A DNA stretch of 24,514 nt, from the IMG/VR virus record IMGVR_UViG_3300046660_000781, positions 1-24,514 of that record. One strand, written 5' to 3'. This DNA comes from a virus. Shown here in pieces: positions 8,244 to 17,720 of the stretch (positions within the stretch are counted from its first letter, which is position 1; the number at the start of each line of letters is the position of its first letter). The notes below the pieces were generated by a model. The model was given only the letters and a program-made list of their open reading frames with translations, searched no databases and was not told the origin of the DNA. The translations under genes and the position numbers were made by a program.

Positions 8244-11200
8244 TGGCTGACGTTGCTTCCCTTGCCGTCGGGCTGCATCTGAACGCAGCCAACTTTAAAT
8301 CTCAGCTGATGGGCGCCTATGGTGACGCTGAGAACTCTTCGAAACGCTTTAATCGTAACGCCCAGGAGGATGCCAAAAAGACCGATGAGGCATATTCGCG
8401 GATGGGTAAAACCATCACTGGTGTTGCTGGTCGCCTGGCGGGGTTCGCGGGTGCCGGGTTGTCGCTGGGCGCCATCATTACCACGACACGCGAGTATGGT
8501 CAGGCATTATCCGACCTGTCAGCTATTACCGGCGCGACGGGGACGCAATTAAAGACCCTTGATGAAGCAGCTCAGGAAATGGGTCGTAGTACGGAGTACA
8601 GCGCCACTCAGGCAGTTGAAGCCCTTAAGCTGATGGCGTCGGCTAAACCTGAATTACTCCAGACAGCCGACGGGCTCACCGCTGCAACTAAAAGTGCGCT
8701 CACTCTGGCGCAGGCAGCAGGATCGACCTTGCCGGATGCAACCCGCACGCTGGCGCTTTCCCTTAACCAGTTCGGGGCAGGGGCGCAGGAGGCCGACCGT
8801 TATATCAACGTACTGGCAGCTGGTGCCAAATTCGGGGCGTCTGAAATTGTCGATACCGCTGCTGCCATTAAAAATGGTGGTGTGGCGGCCGCACAGGCGG
8901 GTGTGGGCTTTGAAACACTGAACGCTGCTATTCAGGTACTGGCTGAGCGGGAAATCAAAGGTGGTGAGGCGGGTACAGCGCTGCGCAACGTGCTCCTCGC
9001 TCTGGAAAAGGGGACCGATAAAACACTGAAACCTTCTGTAGTCGGGTTAAGCGGTGCACTGGAAAACCTGTCGAAGAAGAACCTTTCAACCGCTCAGGCC
9101 GTTAAGTTGTTTGGCGTGGAGAACATCAACGCGGCTTCGGTGCTGGTGGATAATCGCAGCAAACTTGATGCTCTTACGCAGTCTCTGACAGGCACGCAGA
9201 CGGCGCATGAGCAGGCTGCTATTCGTGTTAATAACCTGAATGGCGACGTCATGGGACTGACCAGCGCCTTCGAAGGTTTGATTCTGAAGGTCGGGGAAAG
9301 TGGTAATGGGCCGTTGCGGTCGGGTATTCAGTCGATTACAGACGGCATCAATGTCCTCACTAATAATTTCAATGCGGTTGCAAGTGTTGCGCTTTATACG
9401 CTTATACCGGTTCTTTCCACAAAACTCACCGCAGGTTTACGCGAAAACGTCAGCGCCTGGCAGCAGAATCAGGCAGCGGTCAAAGCGACTGCAACGGCTC
9501 AGGCAGACGGTGCCCGCAAAACCCTTGAAGCAACAGCCGCCACGCTCAAACGCAATGATGCTGAATTTGGCTACTACCGCCAGATGCAACAGACCGCAAA
9601 ACAGCACGGACTCAATGTCAGCTATCAGGGGGAGTTCAACCGGCTGATCAGGGAAGAAACTGAGCAAACGAATCTCGCAACCCGCGCCAAAATGCAACTT
9701 GCTGCTGCAAATCGTCAGGTTTCTGTCGCTGCGCGTGCCGCGTCTGTGGCTGTTGGCCTTGCCCGTGGAGCTTTGGCTCTGGTGGGTGGTCCGTTCGGTG
9801 CGGCAATGTTGGCTGGATCTGCGTTGCTCTACTTTCATCAGCAGGCTAAAGATGCCAGACAGTCGGCTATTAACCTGAAAGATGCTGTTATTGAGACAAC
9901 CGCTGCGTTGATGCAGCTATCCGATAAGCAACTGGCCGTTAAGCAGATTGATCTGCAGGACCAGTATCAGAATCAGGTTACCCAGCGTAACCAACTGATT
10001 AAGGAGATTCAGGACTCTAACAGTAGGCTGGACAGCCTCGGTGGATTCGATCCCTTCGGGCAGAAAAAAGGCGTAGAGGATAGTCGAAAGCGTGCTGAAG
10101 CTGATCTTGAGTCTGTGAATAAAGGGCTTGAGACCACGCAGGCCAATCTGGAGAACGTCAGTAAATCTCGTTTTCTTGTGCAGACGGGTATTGCCGACCA
10201 GGCCAATAACTTAGCCAGCGACATCAAGGCCATAACAGAGCAGACCGCCAAAGCGGGTGAAGGTGTAACCACTCCATGGACTGGCGAGGACCCATCATCT
10301 GACAAAAAGGTCAAAAAAACAGTAAACCAGTACGAACAGCTTCGCCGGGAAATTGAAGAGGCTCATGCCTCAAGCCTTGCCAGAATCAATTTGCAGGAAC
10401 AGGAAAGCCAGAAAAAGCTGATTGAAGCAGCGAGAGCAAATGGTGCGAGCGACAAAGACCTGCAACGTTCGTTACTGATGAACGCGGAGAACTACCAGAA
10501 ACAGCGGCTCGAGCTTGCTGAACAGTATTCTCCTGCGCGGGCAGCCATCAATAAAGAGAAGGAAGCCAGCCAGGATCTAAAGTCCCTTCTTGATGCTCGT
10601 TTGCTGACAGAGAAGGAATACATGGCGGCGCGTGTCACGCTGTCGCAGAACACATCCCGGCAAATACTTCAGGCGCAGGCCGATGCAATTGCTTCACCAC
10701 GGCTTGATATGGCTGGTGATGTTGACCCGCTGGTTCAGCAGAGAAACCAGCTAACCCAGCAGCAAAGTCTGCTTCAGGCTTACTATCAAAACGGCGCCGT
10801 AAGTAAACAGCAGTACGAAATGCTGATGCAAAAAAGCAGCAAGGATTCTGCTGATGCTCAATATCAGACGGCACTCGAGCTTTATAAATCCCAGAGTGAC
10901 TTTAACAGCCTGGCGATTGGTATGGTTGAAGCAACCAGAGAGCGGACCACTAACGTTCTGACTGGTCTTTTAACCAGAACCCAGACATTCAAGCAAGGCA
11001 TGATGAATCTGTTTTCTACCCTTACCCAATCTCTGATCCAGAACCTTGTCGATATGGCAGCGCAAGCGCTGATTACAAACACGATTCTGAGCTCAATAAT
11101 GGGTATTGGCTCGAGCATTGTTGGCGGCGTAAGTGGTGCAGCATCAGCAAATGCCGGAACGGCAGTTGCCAACTATGGCAGCAGTTTTCAATTCAACGCC

Positions 11201-11569
11201 AAAGGTGGGGTGTACTCCTCTCCTGATTTAAGTGCTTATAGCGGCGGGATTGTTGATAGTCCTACATTTTTTGCTTTTGCGAAGGGTGCTGGCGTAATGG
11301 GAGAGGCCGGGCCAGAGGCAATTATGCCGTTGAAGCGTGCTGCTGATGGTTCTTTGGGCGTACGAATGTCTGGTGGCGGTACTAGTGCAAATATCGTAAT
11401 TAACTCGGTAGTAAACGTAACTGGTGAAAGTAGTCAGTCGCAGACCAGTGGTAGTAATGATGCAGTTGGTCGTGCTTACCAACAAACCATCAATTCCAGT
11501 ATTAAGGATGGTATTCGGAGGGAGTTGAAACCGGGTGGGATAATCTGGAATGCGCAACATAACCGCTAG
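8243..11569 (+). CDS. Tail tape measure protein (lambda gpH-like)
   Basis: This 1108-residue protein sets tail length and probably enters the cell envelope during DNA ejection. Residues about 80-310 form the conserved tape measure core (EYGQALSDLSAITGATG; DEAAQEMGRSTEYSATQAVEAL). Hydrophobic stretches lie near 62-82 and 497-530. Long Gln/Lys/Glu-rich helical regions follow (about 545-900), and the C-terminus has the lambda gpH-type block GEAGPEAIMPLKRAADGSLG. A GTG start at 8213 is possible, but the ATG at 8243 overlaps the chaperone stop by one base and gives the usual N-terminus (MADVASLAVGLHLN). By the rule of about 0.15 nm per residue the tail would be near 165 nm. Confidence 0.95.
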   Translation: MADVASLAVGLHLNAANFKSQLMGAYGDAENSSKRFNRNAQEDAKKTDEAYSRMGKTITGVAGRLAGFAGAGLSLGAIITTTREYGQALSDLSAITGATGTQLKTLDEAAQEMGRSTEYSATQAVEALKLMASAKPELLQTADGLTAATKSALTLAQAAGSTLPDATRTLALSLNQFGAGAQEADRYINVLAAGAKFGASEIVDTAAAIKNGGVAAAQAGVGFETLNAAIQVLAEREIKGGEAGTALRNVLLALEKGTDKTLKPSVVGLSGALENLSKKNLSTAQAVKLFGVENINAASVLVDNRSKLDALTQSLTGTQTAHEQAAIRVNNLNGDVMGLTSAFEGLILKVGESGNGPLRSGIQSITDGINVLTNNFNAVASVALYTLIPVLSTKLTAGLRENVSAWQQNQAAVKATATAQADGARKTLEATAATLKRNDAEFGYYRQMQQTAKQHGLNVSYQGEFNRLIREETEQTNLATRAKMQLAAANRQVSVAARAASVAVGLARGALALVGGPFGAAMLAGSALLYFHQQAKDARQSAINLKDAVIETTAALMQLSDKQLAVKQIDLQDQYQNQVTQRNQLIKEIQDSNSRLDSLGGFDPFGQKKGVEDSRKRAEADLESVNKGLETTQANLENVSKSRFLVQTGIADQANNLASDIKAITEQTAKAGEGVTTPWTGEDPSSDKKVKKTVNQYEQLRREIEEAHASSLARINLQEQESQKKLIEAARANGASDKDLQRSLLMNAENYQKQRLELAEQYSPARAAINKEKEASQDLKSLLDARLLTEKEYMAARVTLSQNTSRQILQAQADAIASPRLDMAGDVDPLVQQRNQLTQQQSLLQAYYQNGAVSKQQYEMLMQKSSKDSADAQYQTALELYKSQSDFNSLAIGMVEATRERTTNVLTGLLTRTQTFKQGMMNLFSTLTQSLIQNLVDMAAQALITNTILSSIMGIGSSIVGGVSGAASANAGTAVANYGSSFQFNAKGGVYSSPDLSAYSGGIVDSPTFFAFAKGAGVMGEAGPEAIMPLKRAADGSLGVRMSGGGTSANIVINSVVNVTGESSQSQTSGSNDAVGRAYQQTINSSIKDGIRRELKPGGIIWNAQHNR

Positions 11570-11627
11570 TTACTTTCATTAGCTCCCTGGGTAGTATGTG
11601 CGGAGCATGTAAATCAAAGGGATGATT

Positions 11628-12035
11628 ATGAAAAATAAAGTATTAGCTTTCTGTTTTAGTCTTTTAATTGCAGGTTGCTCTACAACACCAGTCCCACCAT
11701 CACAAGCAAGGCAAGTAGAGCCAACTTTGGAGTTTCAAAAGAATAGCAACACTTTGCCAGTTGTTATTGTGAGGGATAAAGGTTTTACGGCTGGTGCTTG
11801 CGCGATTACAGTTTTTGTAAATGGGCAACAAGCAGCCCATCTGGATACGGCTGAAAAAACAACTATATACGTTAAGCCTGGGTCAATCGTCTTAGGAGCC
11901 GGATTTGTTGGTTCTGGCTTGTGCTCAGGCCCTCCACGGAATGAGAGGGAGTTTTCTATCCATGATGACTCTAAAGTTATAAGAATTTCTATAGATCAAA
12001 GCGGGAATGTTGATTTGCGTCCAATGACTCTGTAG
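11628..12035 (+). CDS. Prophage lipoprotein (moron) in the tail operon
   Basis: This 135-residue protein has a lipoprotein signal: MKNK, a hydrophobic stretch, and the lipobox LIAGC with Cys17 as lipid attachment site. The mature part starts with a Pro/Ser-rich linker, then a beta-rich domain (LPVVIVRDKG, AITVFVNGQQAAHLD, TTIYVKPGSIVLGAG) with two cysteines that could form a disulfide in the periplasm. An ATG at 11622 abuts the AAGGG box with no spacing, so the ATG at 11628 is the likelier start. The gene is more AT-rich than its neighbours and carries its own terminator, marks of a moron. Phage envelope lipoproteins often block superinfection or aid lysogen fitness; which applies here cannot be told. 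Confidence 0.8.
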   Translation: MKNKVLAFCFSLLIAGCSTTPVPPSQARQVEPTLEFQKNSNTLPVVIVRDKGFTAGACAITVFVNGQQAAHLDTAEKTTIYVKPGSIVLGAGFVGSGLCSGPPRNEREFSIHDDSKVIRISIDQSGNVDLRPMTL

Positions 12036-12050
12036 ACATACATTTAATCA

Positions 12051-12073
12051 AACCCGCTTCGGCGGGTTTTTTT
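12051..12073 (+). terminator. Intrinsic terminator after lipoprotein moron
   Basis: CCCGC (12053-12057) and GCGGG (12062-12066) pair around TTCG, with flanking AA/TT extending the stem, and seven T (12067-12073) follow. It would end a transcript of the lipoprotein gene just before the minor tail protein M gene. Confidence 0.85.
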
Positions 12074-12084
12074 ATAGGCAAAAT

Positions 12085-12423
12085 ATGGCTATTGAAACCT
12101 TTACCTGGAGTCCTCGCCCCAATGCATCCTCGGATACTAAGTTGCGAAACCGCAAAGCGCAATTTGGTGATGGTTACATTCAAGTATCGGGTGATGGCAT
12201 GAATAATAAATCTCAGGAATGGTCGCTGGAATTTGTTGGTAACTCAACTTATATCGGTGCCATCAAAGATTTTATAGAACGGCATGGTGGAACCAAAGCA
12301 TTTATATGGACACCACCGCTTGAGTCTAAGGGACTTTACCGCTGTGAGGGTTATAAACCGACGGCAATTGGAGGTGGTAATTATTCATTATCGGCTACAT
12401 TCACTCAGGCATTCGAACCATGA
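12085..12423 (+). CDS. Minor tail protein M (tail tip)
   Basis: This 112-residue protein belongs to the lambda gpM family of tail-tip proteins. It opens with FTWSPRPNASSDTKLRNRKAQFGDGY, split as FTWSPRPNASSD and RKAQFGDGYIQ, and contains FIERHGGTKAFIWTPP and YSLSATFTQAFEP, all typical of the family. In lambda it joins the tip between the J-I-L-K-G/GT-H initiator and the tube. The stop overlaps the L gene by four bases (ATGA). The ribosome site is weak, so its translation may depend on late read-through transcription past the preceding terminator. Confidence 0.92.
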   Translation: MAIETFTWSPRPNASSDTKLRNRKAQFGDGYIQVSGDGMNNKSQEWSLEFVGNSTYIGAIKDFIERHGGTKAFIWTPPLESKGLYRCEGYKPTAIGGGNYSLSATFTQAFEP

Positions 12424-13169
12424 TTAATAGCGACGTTCAGAAACTCGAGCCCGGCAATAAAATACGCCTGGTTGAAATTGATGGCTCGGCCTTTGGTGCG
12501 GGCCATCTTTATTTTCACGCCAATACCATTCCTCATACGCCGGAAGAAATTGATGCGGCTGGTGGCGACGAAAGCAAGCTACCAGCCAAGCCTGTCTGGT
12601 TTGATAGTCAGGAGTACAGCGCTTTCCCATATGAAATAACCGGTATGGATACCTCCAGTGACGGTCAGACTGCTGAGCCCTCACTGAAAGTGGCAAACCT
12701 CGATGGTGTGGCGACTGCGTTATGTCTGCGTTTTGATGACATGGCTCAAGCCAAAGTCACTGTTCTTGACACTTTCACCCATTATCTCGATGCCAGAAAT
12801 TTCCCTGAGGGGAACGCAAAAGCCGATCCTCAGCAGGTAAAAAAACAGGTCTGGTATATCGATTCCAAGACCAGTGAAGACGATGAAGTTGTCGAGTTTC
12901 GCTTGTCCAGCCCGATGGACTTGCAGGGGCTACTGATCCCAACACGGCAAATTACAGCAATTTGTACATGGGCGTGTCGCAATCAGTACCGCTCCGGTGA
13001 TGGTTGTTCGTATAACGGCCCTAATATGTTTGACCTTAAAGGCAACGCTGTTACTGACCCTTCACAGGATAAATGTTCAGGCCTGATGGTGGACTGCAAA
13101 GCCCGGTTTGGCGCTGACAATCCACTCGACTTTGGTGGCTTCCCTGGAGCCAGCCTTTTACGGAGATAG
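12420..13169 (+). CDS. Minor tail protein L (tail tip, probable Fe-S protein)
   Basis: This 249-residue protein is the lambda gpL-type tail-tip component. The N-terminal two thirds are beta-rich (NKIRLVEIDGSAFGAGHLYF; PSLKVANLDG). The C-terminal part carries cysteines C182, C186, C196, C219 and C226; the spacing of the last four matches the cysteines that bind a 4Fe-4S cluster in lambda gpL. Sequence around them is CRNQYRSGDGCSYNG and DKCSGLMVDCKARFG. It overlaps M by four bases, and the K gene follows after two bases, keeping the M-L-K-I-J order. Confidence 0.93.
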   Translation: MINSDVQKLEPGNKIRLVEIDGSAFGAGHLYFHANTIPHTPEEIDAAGGDESKLPAKPVWFDSQEYSAFPYEITGMDTSSDGQTAEPSLKVANLDGVATALCLRFDDMAQAKVTVLDTFTHYLDARNFPEGNAKADPQQVKKQVWYIDSKTSEDDEVVEFRLSSPMDLQGLLIPTRQITAICTWACRNQYRSGDGCSYNGPNMFDLKGNAVTDPSQDKCSGLMVDCKARFGADNPLDFGGFPGASLLRR

Positions 13170-13171
13170 TC

Positions 13172-13879
13172 ATGCTCGATAAAACGCTGAATGACATTCT
13201 TTCGCACGCCGCTTCCGAATATCCAGGTGAATGCTGTGGTCTGGTTATCCAGAAGGGGCGGGTTGAGCGTTATGTTCCCTGTAAGAACATCACAGCGGTA
13301 CCCACTGAACAATTTGAGCTTTGTCCGGAGGATTACGTGGCGGCAGAAGATCAGGGAACCATTACCGCCATTGTTCATAGTCACCCTGGAGATGGTGCAA
13401 CCACGCAGCCGAGTGAGCTGGATATGCTGCAATGTGATGCGCATGGCTTACCGTGGGTTATAGCGTCATGGCCGGAAGGGGATATCCGCACCATTTACCC
13501 ACGAGGTGAACGTGAGCTGGAAGGGCGAGGTTTCGTTCTGGGTCATGCTGATTGCTGGTCACTGATTATGGACTGGCACAGGCGACAGGGAGTTGAGCTT
13601 AAAAACTACAGCGTGGAGCGCCCTTGGTGGGAGTCCGGAGACGAAAATCTTTATCTCGAAAACTGGTATGCGGAGGGTTTTCGTGAAGTGAGTACACCCC
13701 GGCCAGGCGATATGGTACTGATGCAGGTTTCAGCGCCAGTGGTAAATCATGCCGGGATCCTGCTTCAAGATAACCAGTTGCTTCATCATCTCTACGGACA
13801 ACTCTCCTGCACAACACCCTACGGGGGTTACTGGCGTGAGCGTACCGCCCTGATTGTCAGACATAAGGATTTACCATGA
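13172..13879 (+). CDS. Tail assembly protein K (JAMM and NlpC/P60 peptidase)
   Basis: This 235-residue protein has two enzyme-like domains. Residues about 1-110 are a JAB/MPN metalloprotease fold: E20, the motif H69-S-H71, then S81 and D84 (HSHPGDGATTQPSELD) form the JAMM zinc site. Residues about 120-225 are NlpC/P60-like, with C128 (HADCWSLI), H193 (VVNHAGI) and H205 or H206 as possible catalytic residues; this domain may cleave peptidoglycan during infection. The family is needed for tail-tip assembly in lambda. A GGAG ribosome site lies before the ATG, and the stop overlaps gene I by four bases. Confidence 0.93.
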   Translation: MLDKTLNDILSHAASEYPGECCGLVIQKGRVERYVPCKNITAVPTEQFELCPEDYVAAEDQGTITAIVHSHPGDGATTQPSELDMLQCDAHGLPWVIASWPEGDIRTIYPRGERELEGRGFVLGHADCWSLIMDWHRRQGVELKNYSVERPWWESGDENLYLENWYAEGFREVSTPRPGDMVLMQVSAPVVNHAGILLQDNQLLHHLYGQLSCTTPYGGYWRERTALIVRHKDLP

Positions 13880-14466
13880 ATCAGTATAAAACGGTTTTGC
13901 TAAGCGGAAGCCTGTCGGCACTGTTTGGTCGTGTGCATCGGCTTGTTATCGATACGCCAGCAGAAGCGTGCCGGGCGCTGTCCGTCATCATTCCTGGCTT
14001 TGAGGCTTTTATGCAAAACGCTCACCTTAAAGGGCTGCGCTTCGCTGTCTTCAAAGGCAGACATAACATTACGAAAGAAGAGCTGAAGCATAACAGCGGC
14101 GATGAAGTGATCCGCATCGTGCCGGTGATTGCGGGGAGTAAGCGGGCAGGTGTATTGCAGACCATTATTGGTGCGGTGCTGGTGGTGGCCGGTGTGGTGG
14201 CAACTTTTATTCCCGGTGCCCAGGGGGCCGCGCCATATCTGTTCCAGATGGGAGCCGCCATGATGATCGGTGGCGTGGTTCAGATGCTTTCCCCGCAGGC
14301 AAAGGGACTTTCCAGTCGTCAGGACCCGGACAATATGCCGTCGTATGCATTCGGCGGTCCGGTTAATACTGTCGCCATGGGTAATCCCGTTGGCGTGGCA
14401 TACGGATTACGCGAACGTGGCGGGGCCATTATCTCAGCCGGTATTTATACCGACGATTACCAGTAA
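13876..14466 (+). CDS. Tail assembly protein I
   Basis: This 196-residue protein matches the lambda gpI tail assembly family in order and sequence style. The N-terminal domain (VLLSGSLSALFGRVHRL, GFEAFMQNAHLKGLRFAVF) looks ubiquitin-like. A Gly/Ala/Val-rich hydrophobic stretch (about residues 91-140; IIGAVLVVAGVVATFIP) follows, and then a short polar tail with NPVGVAYGLRERGGAIISAG. It acts with K, L and J in building the tail-tip initiator in lambda. It overlaps K by four bases and is followed by a terminator hairpin before J. Confidence 0.92.
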   Translation: MNQYKTVLLSGSLSALFGRVHRLVIDTPAEACRALSVIIPGFEAFMQNAHLKGLRFAVFKGRHNITKEELKHNSGDEVIRIVPVIAGSKRAGVLQTIIGAVLVVAGVVATFIPGAQGAAPYLFQMGAAMMIGGVVQMLSPQAKGLSSRQDPDNMPSYAFGGPVNTVAMGNPVGVAYGLRERGGAIISAGIYTDDYQ

Positions 14467-14484
14467 CAACCTCTTTTCTCTACA

Positions 14485-14508
14485 GGGTCGCCCAGGCGGC
14501 CCTTTTTT
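14485..14508 (+). terminator. Intrinsic terminator between tail genes I and J
   Basis: GGGTCGC (14485-14491) pairs with GCGGCCC (14496-14502), including one G-T pair, around loop CCAG, followed by six T (14503-14508). It ends only eleven bases before the J start codon, so it may also affect J translation. Confidence 0.75.
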
Positions 14509-14519
14509 GTGGGCGCAAT

Positions 14520-17500
14520 ATGGCAAATATCCAGGGGCGCAAGAGCGGCAGCAGCAAACCCAGCTCTCCCAAAGAATCACCCGATTCACTGCATTCGGTG
14601 GCCACAGCAAAAATCCTTCTGGCACTCAGCGAAGGGGAGTGTGCTGGTGGGCTGACCGATAAAGATATCTATCTCGATGGCACCCCGGTACGTGCGCAGG
14701 ACGGGACACTGAACTTTCCCGGTGTGACGTGGGAATATCGCCCCGGCACCCAGGCACAGGAATATATCCAGGGTATTCCCTCGGTTGAAAATGAAATCTC
14801 GATCAACACACCACTGAAGCAAACGCAACCGTGGACCCGCGCCATCAGCAACACGCAACTCTCCGCGCTGCGTGTTCGTCTGGGGCTTCCGGCTCTACAA
14901 CTCCAGAAAGACAATGGTGATGTAGTCGGTTCGCGGGTTGAGTACAAAATTGAACTTGCCACTGATGGAGGTGCTTATCAGGCGGTGGTGAATGGCGCGT
15001 TTGATGGTAAAACCACATCGTTGTATGAGCGTTCGCATCGCATTGATTTGCCAAAAGCCACCACTGGCTGGCAGGTTCGCGTTACCCGCATTACTGCTGA
15101 TTCAGTTTCTAACCGCCTGGCAGATGCCACGAATATTGAAGCGTACGCTGAAGTCATCGATGCCAAGCTTCGTTACCCAAATACCGAACTTCTGTTTGTC
15201 ACCTTTGACGCAAAGCAGTTCAGCAATATTCCGCAAATCAGTGTTAAAGCTCCGGGGCGGCTGATTCGCGTGCCAACAACTTATGATCCGGTACAGCGCA
15301 TTTATTCCGGCACCTGGGACGGTTCATTCAAGTGGGCGTATTCCAATAATCCCGCCTGGGTATATTACGACATCGTTCTGAATCCCCGTTTTGGCCTGGG
15401 TGACCGACTGGACGCGTCACAGGTCGATAAGTGGGAGTTGTACCGTATAGCGCAATATTGCGATCAGCTTGTTCCTGATGGACTGGGTGGGAGCGGAACG
15501 GAGCCGCGCTTTCTCTGCGATGTGTTTATTCAAAGCCAGAATGAGGCTTTCAACGTACTACGTGACCTGGCGAGTATTTTCAGAGGCATGACGTACTGGG
15601 CCAATAATCAGCTTTTTGCCCTTGCTGACCAGCCACGCGACATGACCTATATCTTTACTCGCGCCAATGTTATCGGCGGCAAGTTTGTTTATGCCGGAGG
15701 CAGCGAGCGTAATCGTTACTCAACTGCAATGGTGTCCTGGTCGAATCCGGATAATCACTACTCTGATGAAGTTGAAGCTGTAGTTGAACAGGATTTGGTA
15801 CGACGCTACGGCGTGCGGCAGACGGAAATTACCGCCATCGGCTGTGTGCGTCGTACCGAAGCCAACCGTCGTGGCCGCTGGGTTTTACTCACGAATGCAA
15901 AAGACCGCCTGGTGACGTTCTCCACCGGGCTTGAAGGGATGATCCCCTTGCCGGGGCATATCATCGGCGTAGCTGATCAGAACTTGTCCGGGAAAGTGAT
16001 GGGTGGGCGCATCAGCGCGGTAAACGGTCGGGTGATTACGCTTGACCGTGTTGCCGACGTAAAGGCTGGGAACCGTCTTATCCTCAACCTTCCTTCGGGA
16101 ATTTCTCAGGCGCGAACCGTTCAGGCCGTCAATGATCGGCAAGTCACTGTTACAACTGCCTACAGCGAAACACCAGAAGTGCAGGCGGCCTGGTCGGTTG
16201 ATGCCGATGATTTGTTTATTCAGCAGTACCGGGTAACGGGCGTCACCGACAATGATGACGCCACATTCACCATCGCGGCCATTAACCACAATCCTGATAA
16301 ATATGCTGCCATCGACAGTGGTGCGCGGCTGGATGAGCGCCCGATATCTGCTATTCCTCCTGGTGTGCAGGCACCGCCAGCAGCTGTCACCATCAGCAGT
16401 TATAGCCGGGTAGTGCAGAACATCTGCGTCGAAACGATGCGGGTGACATGGGATATCGTTCCTAATGCCATCGCCTATGAGTGCGAATGGCGTAAAGATA
16501 ATGGCGACTGGGTGAATGCACCGCGCACCAGTTCGCTGGGGTTTGAAGTCCCGGGCATCTATTCAGGCCGCTATACCGCCAGGGTTCGCGCCATCAGTTC
16601 GAGTGATATCAGTTCCGTCTGGACAGTGAGCCCGGAAAAAGAACTGACGGGTAAAGTTGGCCTGCCGCCTAAGCCGCTTAATTTCCGAACCACGCCCATC
16701 AACTGGGGTATCCAGATCGACTGGAATTTTCCGGACGGTGCAGAAGACAGCTTGATGACAGAAATCCAGTATTCAGCAGCGTCTGATGGGGCAAGCCCAC
16801 TTCTTCTATCTGATGTGCCATACCCTGCAAAATCCTACACACAGCTTGGATTACGCGCGGGGCAGGTGTTCTGGTACCGGGCAAGACTTATCGACCGTAT
16901 CGGCAACCAGTCAGAGTGGACAGACTGGGTTCGCGGTATGGCGAACGATAACGCTGATGATTACCTGGGCGATATCGCTAAAGACTTCCTTACCGCTGAA
17001 GATGGCGAACGGCTCTCCAGCCAGATTGATACCAACATTGAAGGTTTGTTGCAGAACGCGCTGAACAACAACTCTTCGGTTGACCATCAGTTCAAAATGA
17101 ACGGAGAAATTCGCGCGGATGTTCTGACGGTGAAAACCACCGTTGCCGACCTCGATAAAGCGTTCGCGGAGCAAACAACCCTGGTCTCGGCTCAGTTCCA
17201 GTCGGTTGACAAGCAGTTAATAACTAATACCGCTGCACTTGAGCAGAAAATGACATCTGTCTTCAGCAGTTCAGGCGGGTCAGCAATATACAGCATGAAA
17301 GCGGGTGTGAACCTGAATGGCAATTACTACGACGCCGGGATGACTATCGCTGTATTAGCGCCATCCGGTCAGCCGGTTACCACGCGTATTGGATTTAATG
17401 CCAATCAGCTTGTGGTGATGAGTGGCAGCGGTGGCACTGCATATTCGCCATTCGCCATTTATAACGGCCAGGTATTTATCAGTGATGCGTTTATTCGGGA

Positions 17501-17720
17501 TGGGACGATAACCAATGCCAAAATTGGCGATTTCATTCAGTCTGGCAACTGGGATGGCAAGAACGGCTGGCATATTAATAAGAACGGAACGGCCACTTTT
17601 CGCAATATCGATATCTATGGCGCGGTACAGGGCCAGGGGAGCATGTCTATCACCAGTTCCACCATTACTATTCGTGACGGCAACGGTGACATAAAAGTGA
17701 AACTGGGGTATCTGGGATGA
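14520..17720 (+). CDS. Tail tip protein J (host-specificity protein)
   Basis: This 1066-residue protein is the central tail-tip fibre that contacts the host receptor in lambda-like phages. The N-terminal half (to about 600) is the conserved tip hub (VATAKILLALSEGECAGG; IYLDGTPVRAQDG; YDIVLNPRFGLGDRL). Two fibronectin type III-like domains lie near 612-708 and 713-800. A helical DUF1983-type region starts near 832 (SSQIDTNIEGLLQNAL), leading to a beta-rich tip that includes FNANQLVVMSGSGG and ISDAFIRDGTITNAKIGD. The final approximately 60 residues are the likely variable receptor-binding end. The stop overlaps the next gene by four bases. Length is close to lambda J (over 1100 residues). Confidence 0.95.
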   Translation: MANIQGRKSGSSKPSSPKESPDSLHSVATAKILLALSEGECAGGLTDKDIYLDGTPVRAQDGTLNFPGVTWEYRPGTQAQEYIQGIPSVENEISINTPLKQTQPWTRAISNTQLSALRVRLGLPALQLQKDNGDVVGSRVEYKIELATDGGAYQAVVNGAFDGKTTSLYERSHRIDLPKATTGWQVRVTRITADSVSNRLADATNIEAYAEVIDAKLRYPNTELLFVTFDAKQFSNIPQISVKAPGRLIRVPTTYDPVQRIYSGTWDGSFKWAYSNNPAWVYYDIVLNPRFGLGDRLDASQVDKWELYRIAQYCDQLVPDGLGGSGTEPRFLCDVFIQSQNEAFNVLRDLASIFRGMTYWANNQLFALADQPRDMTYIFTRANVIGGKFVYAGGSERNRYSTAMVSWSNPDNHYSDEVEAVVEQDLVRRYGVRQTEITAIGCVRRTEANRRGRWVLLTNAKDRLVTFSTGLEGMIPLPGHIIGVADQNLSGKVMGGRISAVNGRVITLDRVADVKAGNRLILNLPSGISQARTVQAVNDRQVTVTTAYSETPEVQAAWSVDADDLFIQQYRVTGVTDNDDATFTIAAINHNPDKYAAIDSGARLDERPISAIPPGVQAPPAAVTISSYSRVVQNICVETMRVTWDIVPNAIAYECEWRKDNGDWVNAPRTSSLGFEVPGIYSGRYTARVRAISSSDISSVWTVSPEKELTGKVGLPPKPLNFRTTPINWGIQIDWNFPDGAEDSLMTEIQYSAASDGASPLLLSDVPYPAKSYTQLGLRAGQVFWYRARLIDRIGNQSEWTDWVRGMANDNADDYLGDIAKDFLTAEDGERLSSQIDTNIEGLLQNALNNNSSVDHQFKMNGEIRADVLTVKTTVADLDKAFAEQTTLVSAQFQSVDKQLITNTAALEQKMTSVFSSSGGSAIYSMKAGVNLNGNYYDAGMTIAVLAPSGQPVTTRIGFNANQLVVMSGSGGTAYSPFAIYNGQVFISDAFIRDGTITNAKIGDFIQSGNWDGKNGWHINKNGTATFRNIDIYGAVQGQGSMSITSSTITIRDGNGDIKVKLGYLG

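Noticed and set aside
11539-11597. GATAAT and TAGTAT as promoters for the lipoprotein gene
   Set aside because: Neither has a -35 element at workable spacing, so no promoter is claimed.
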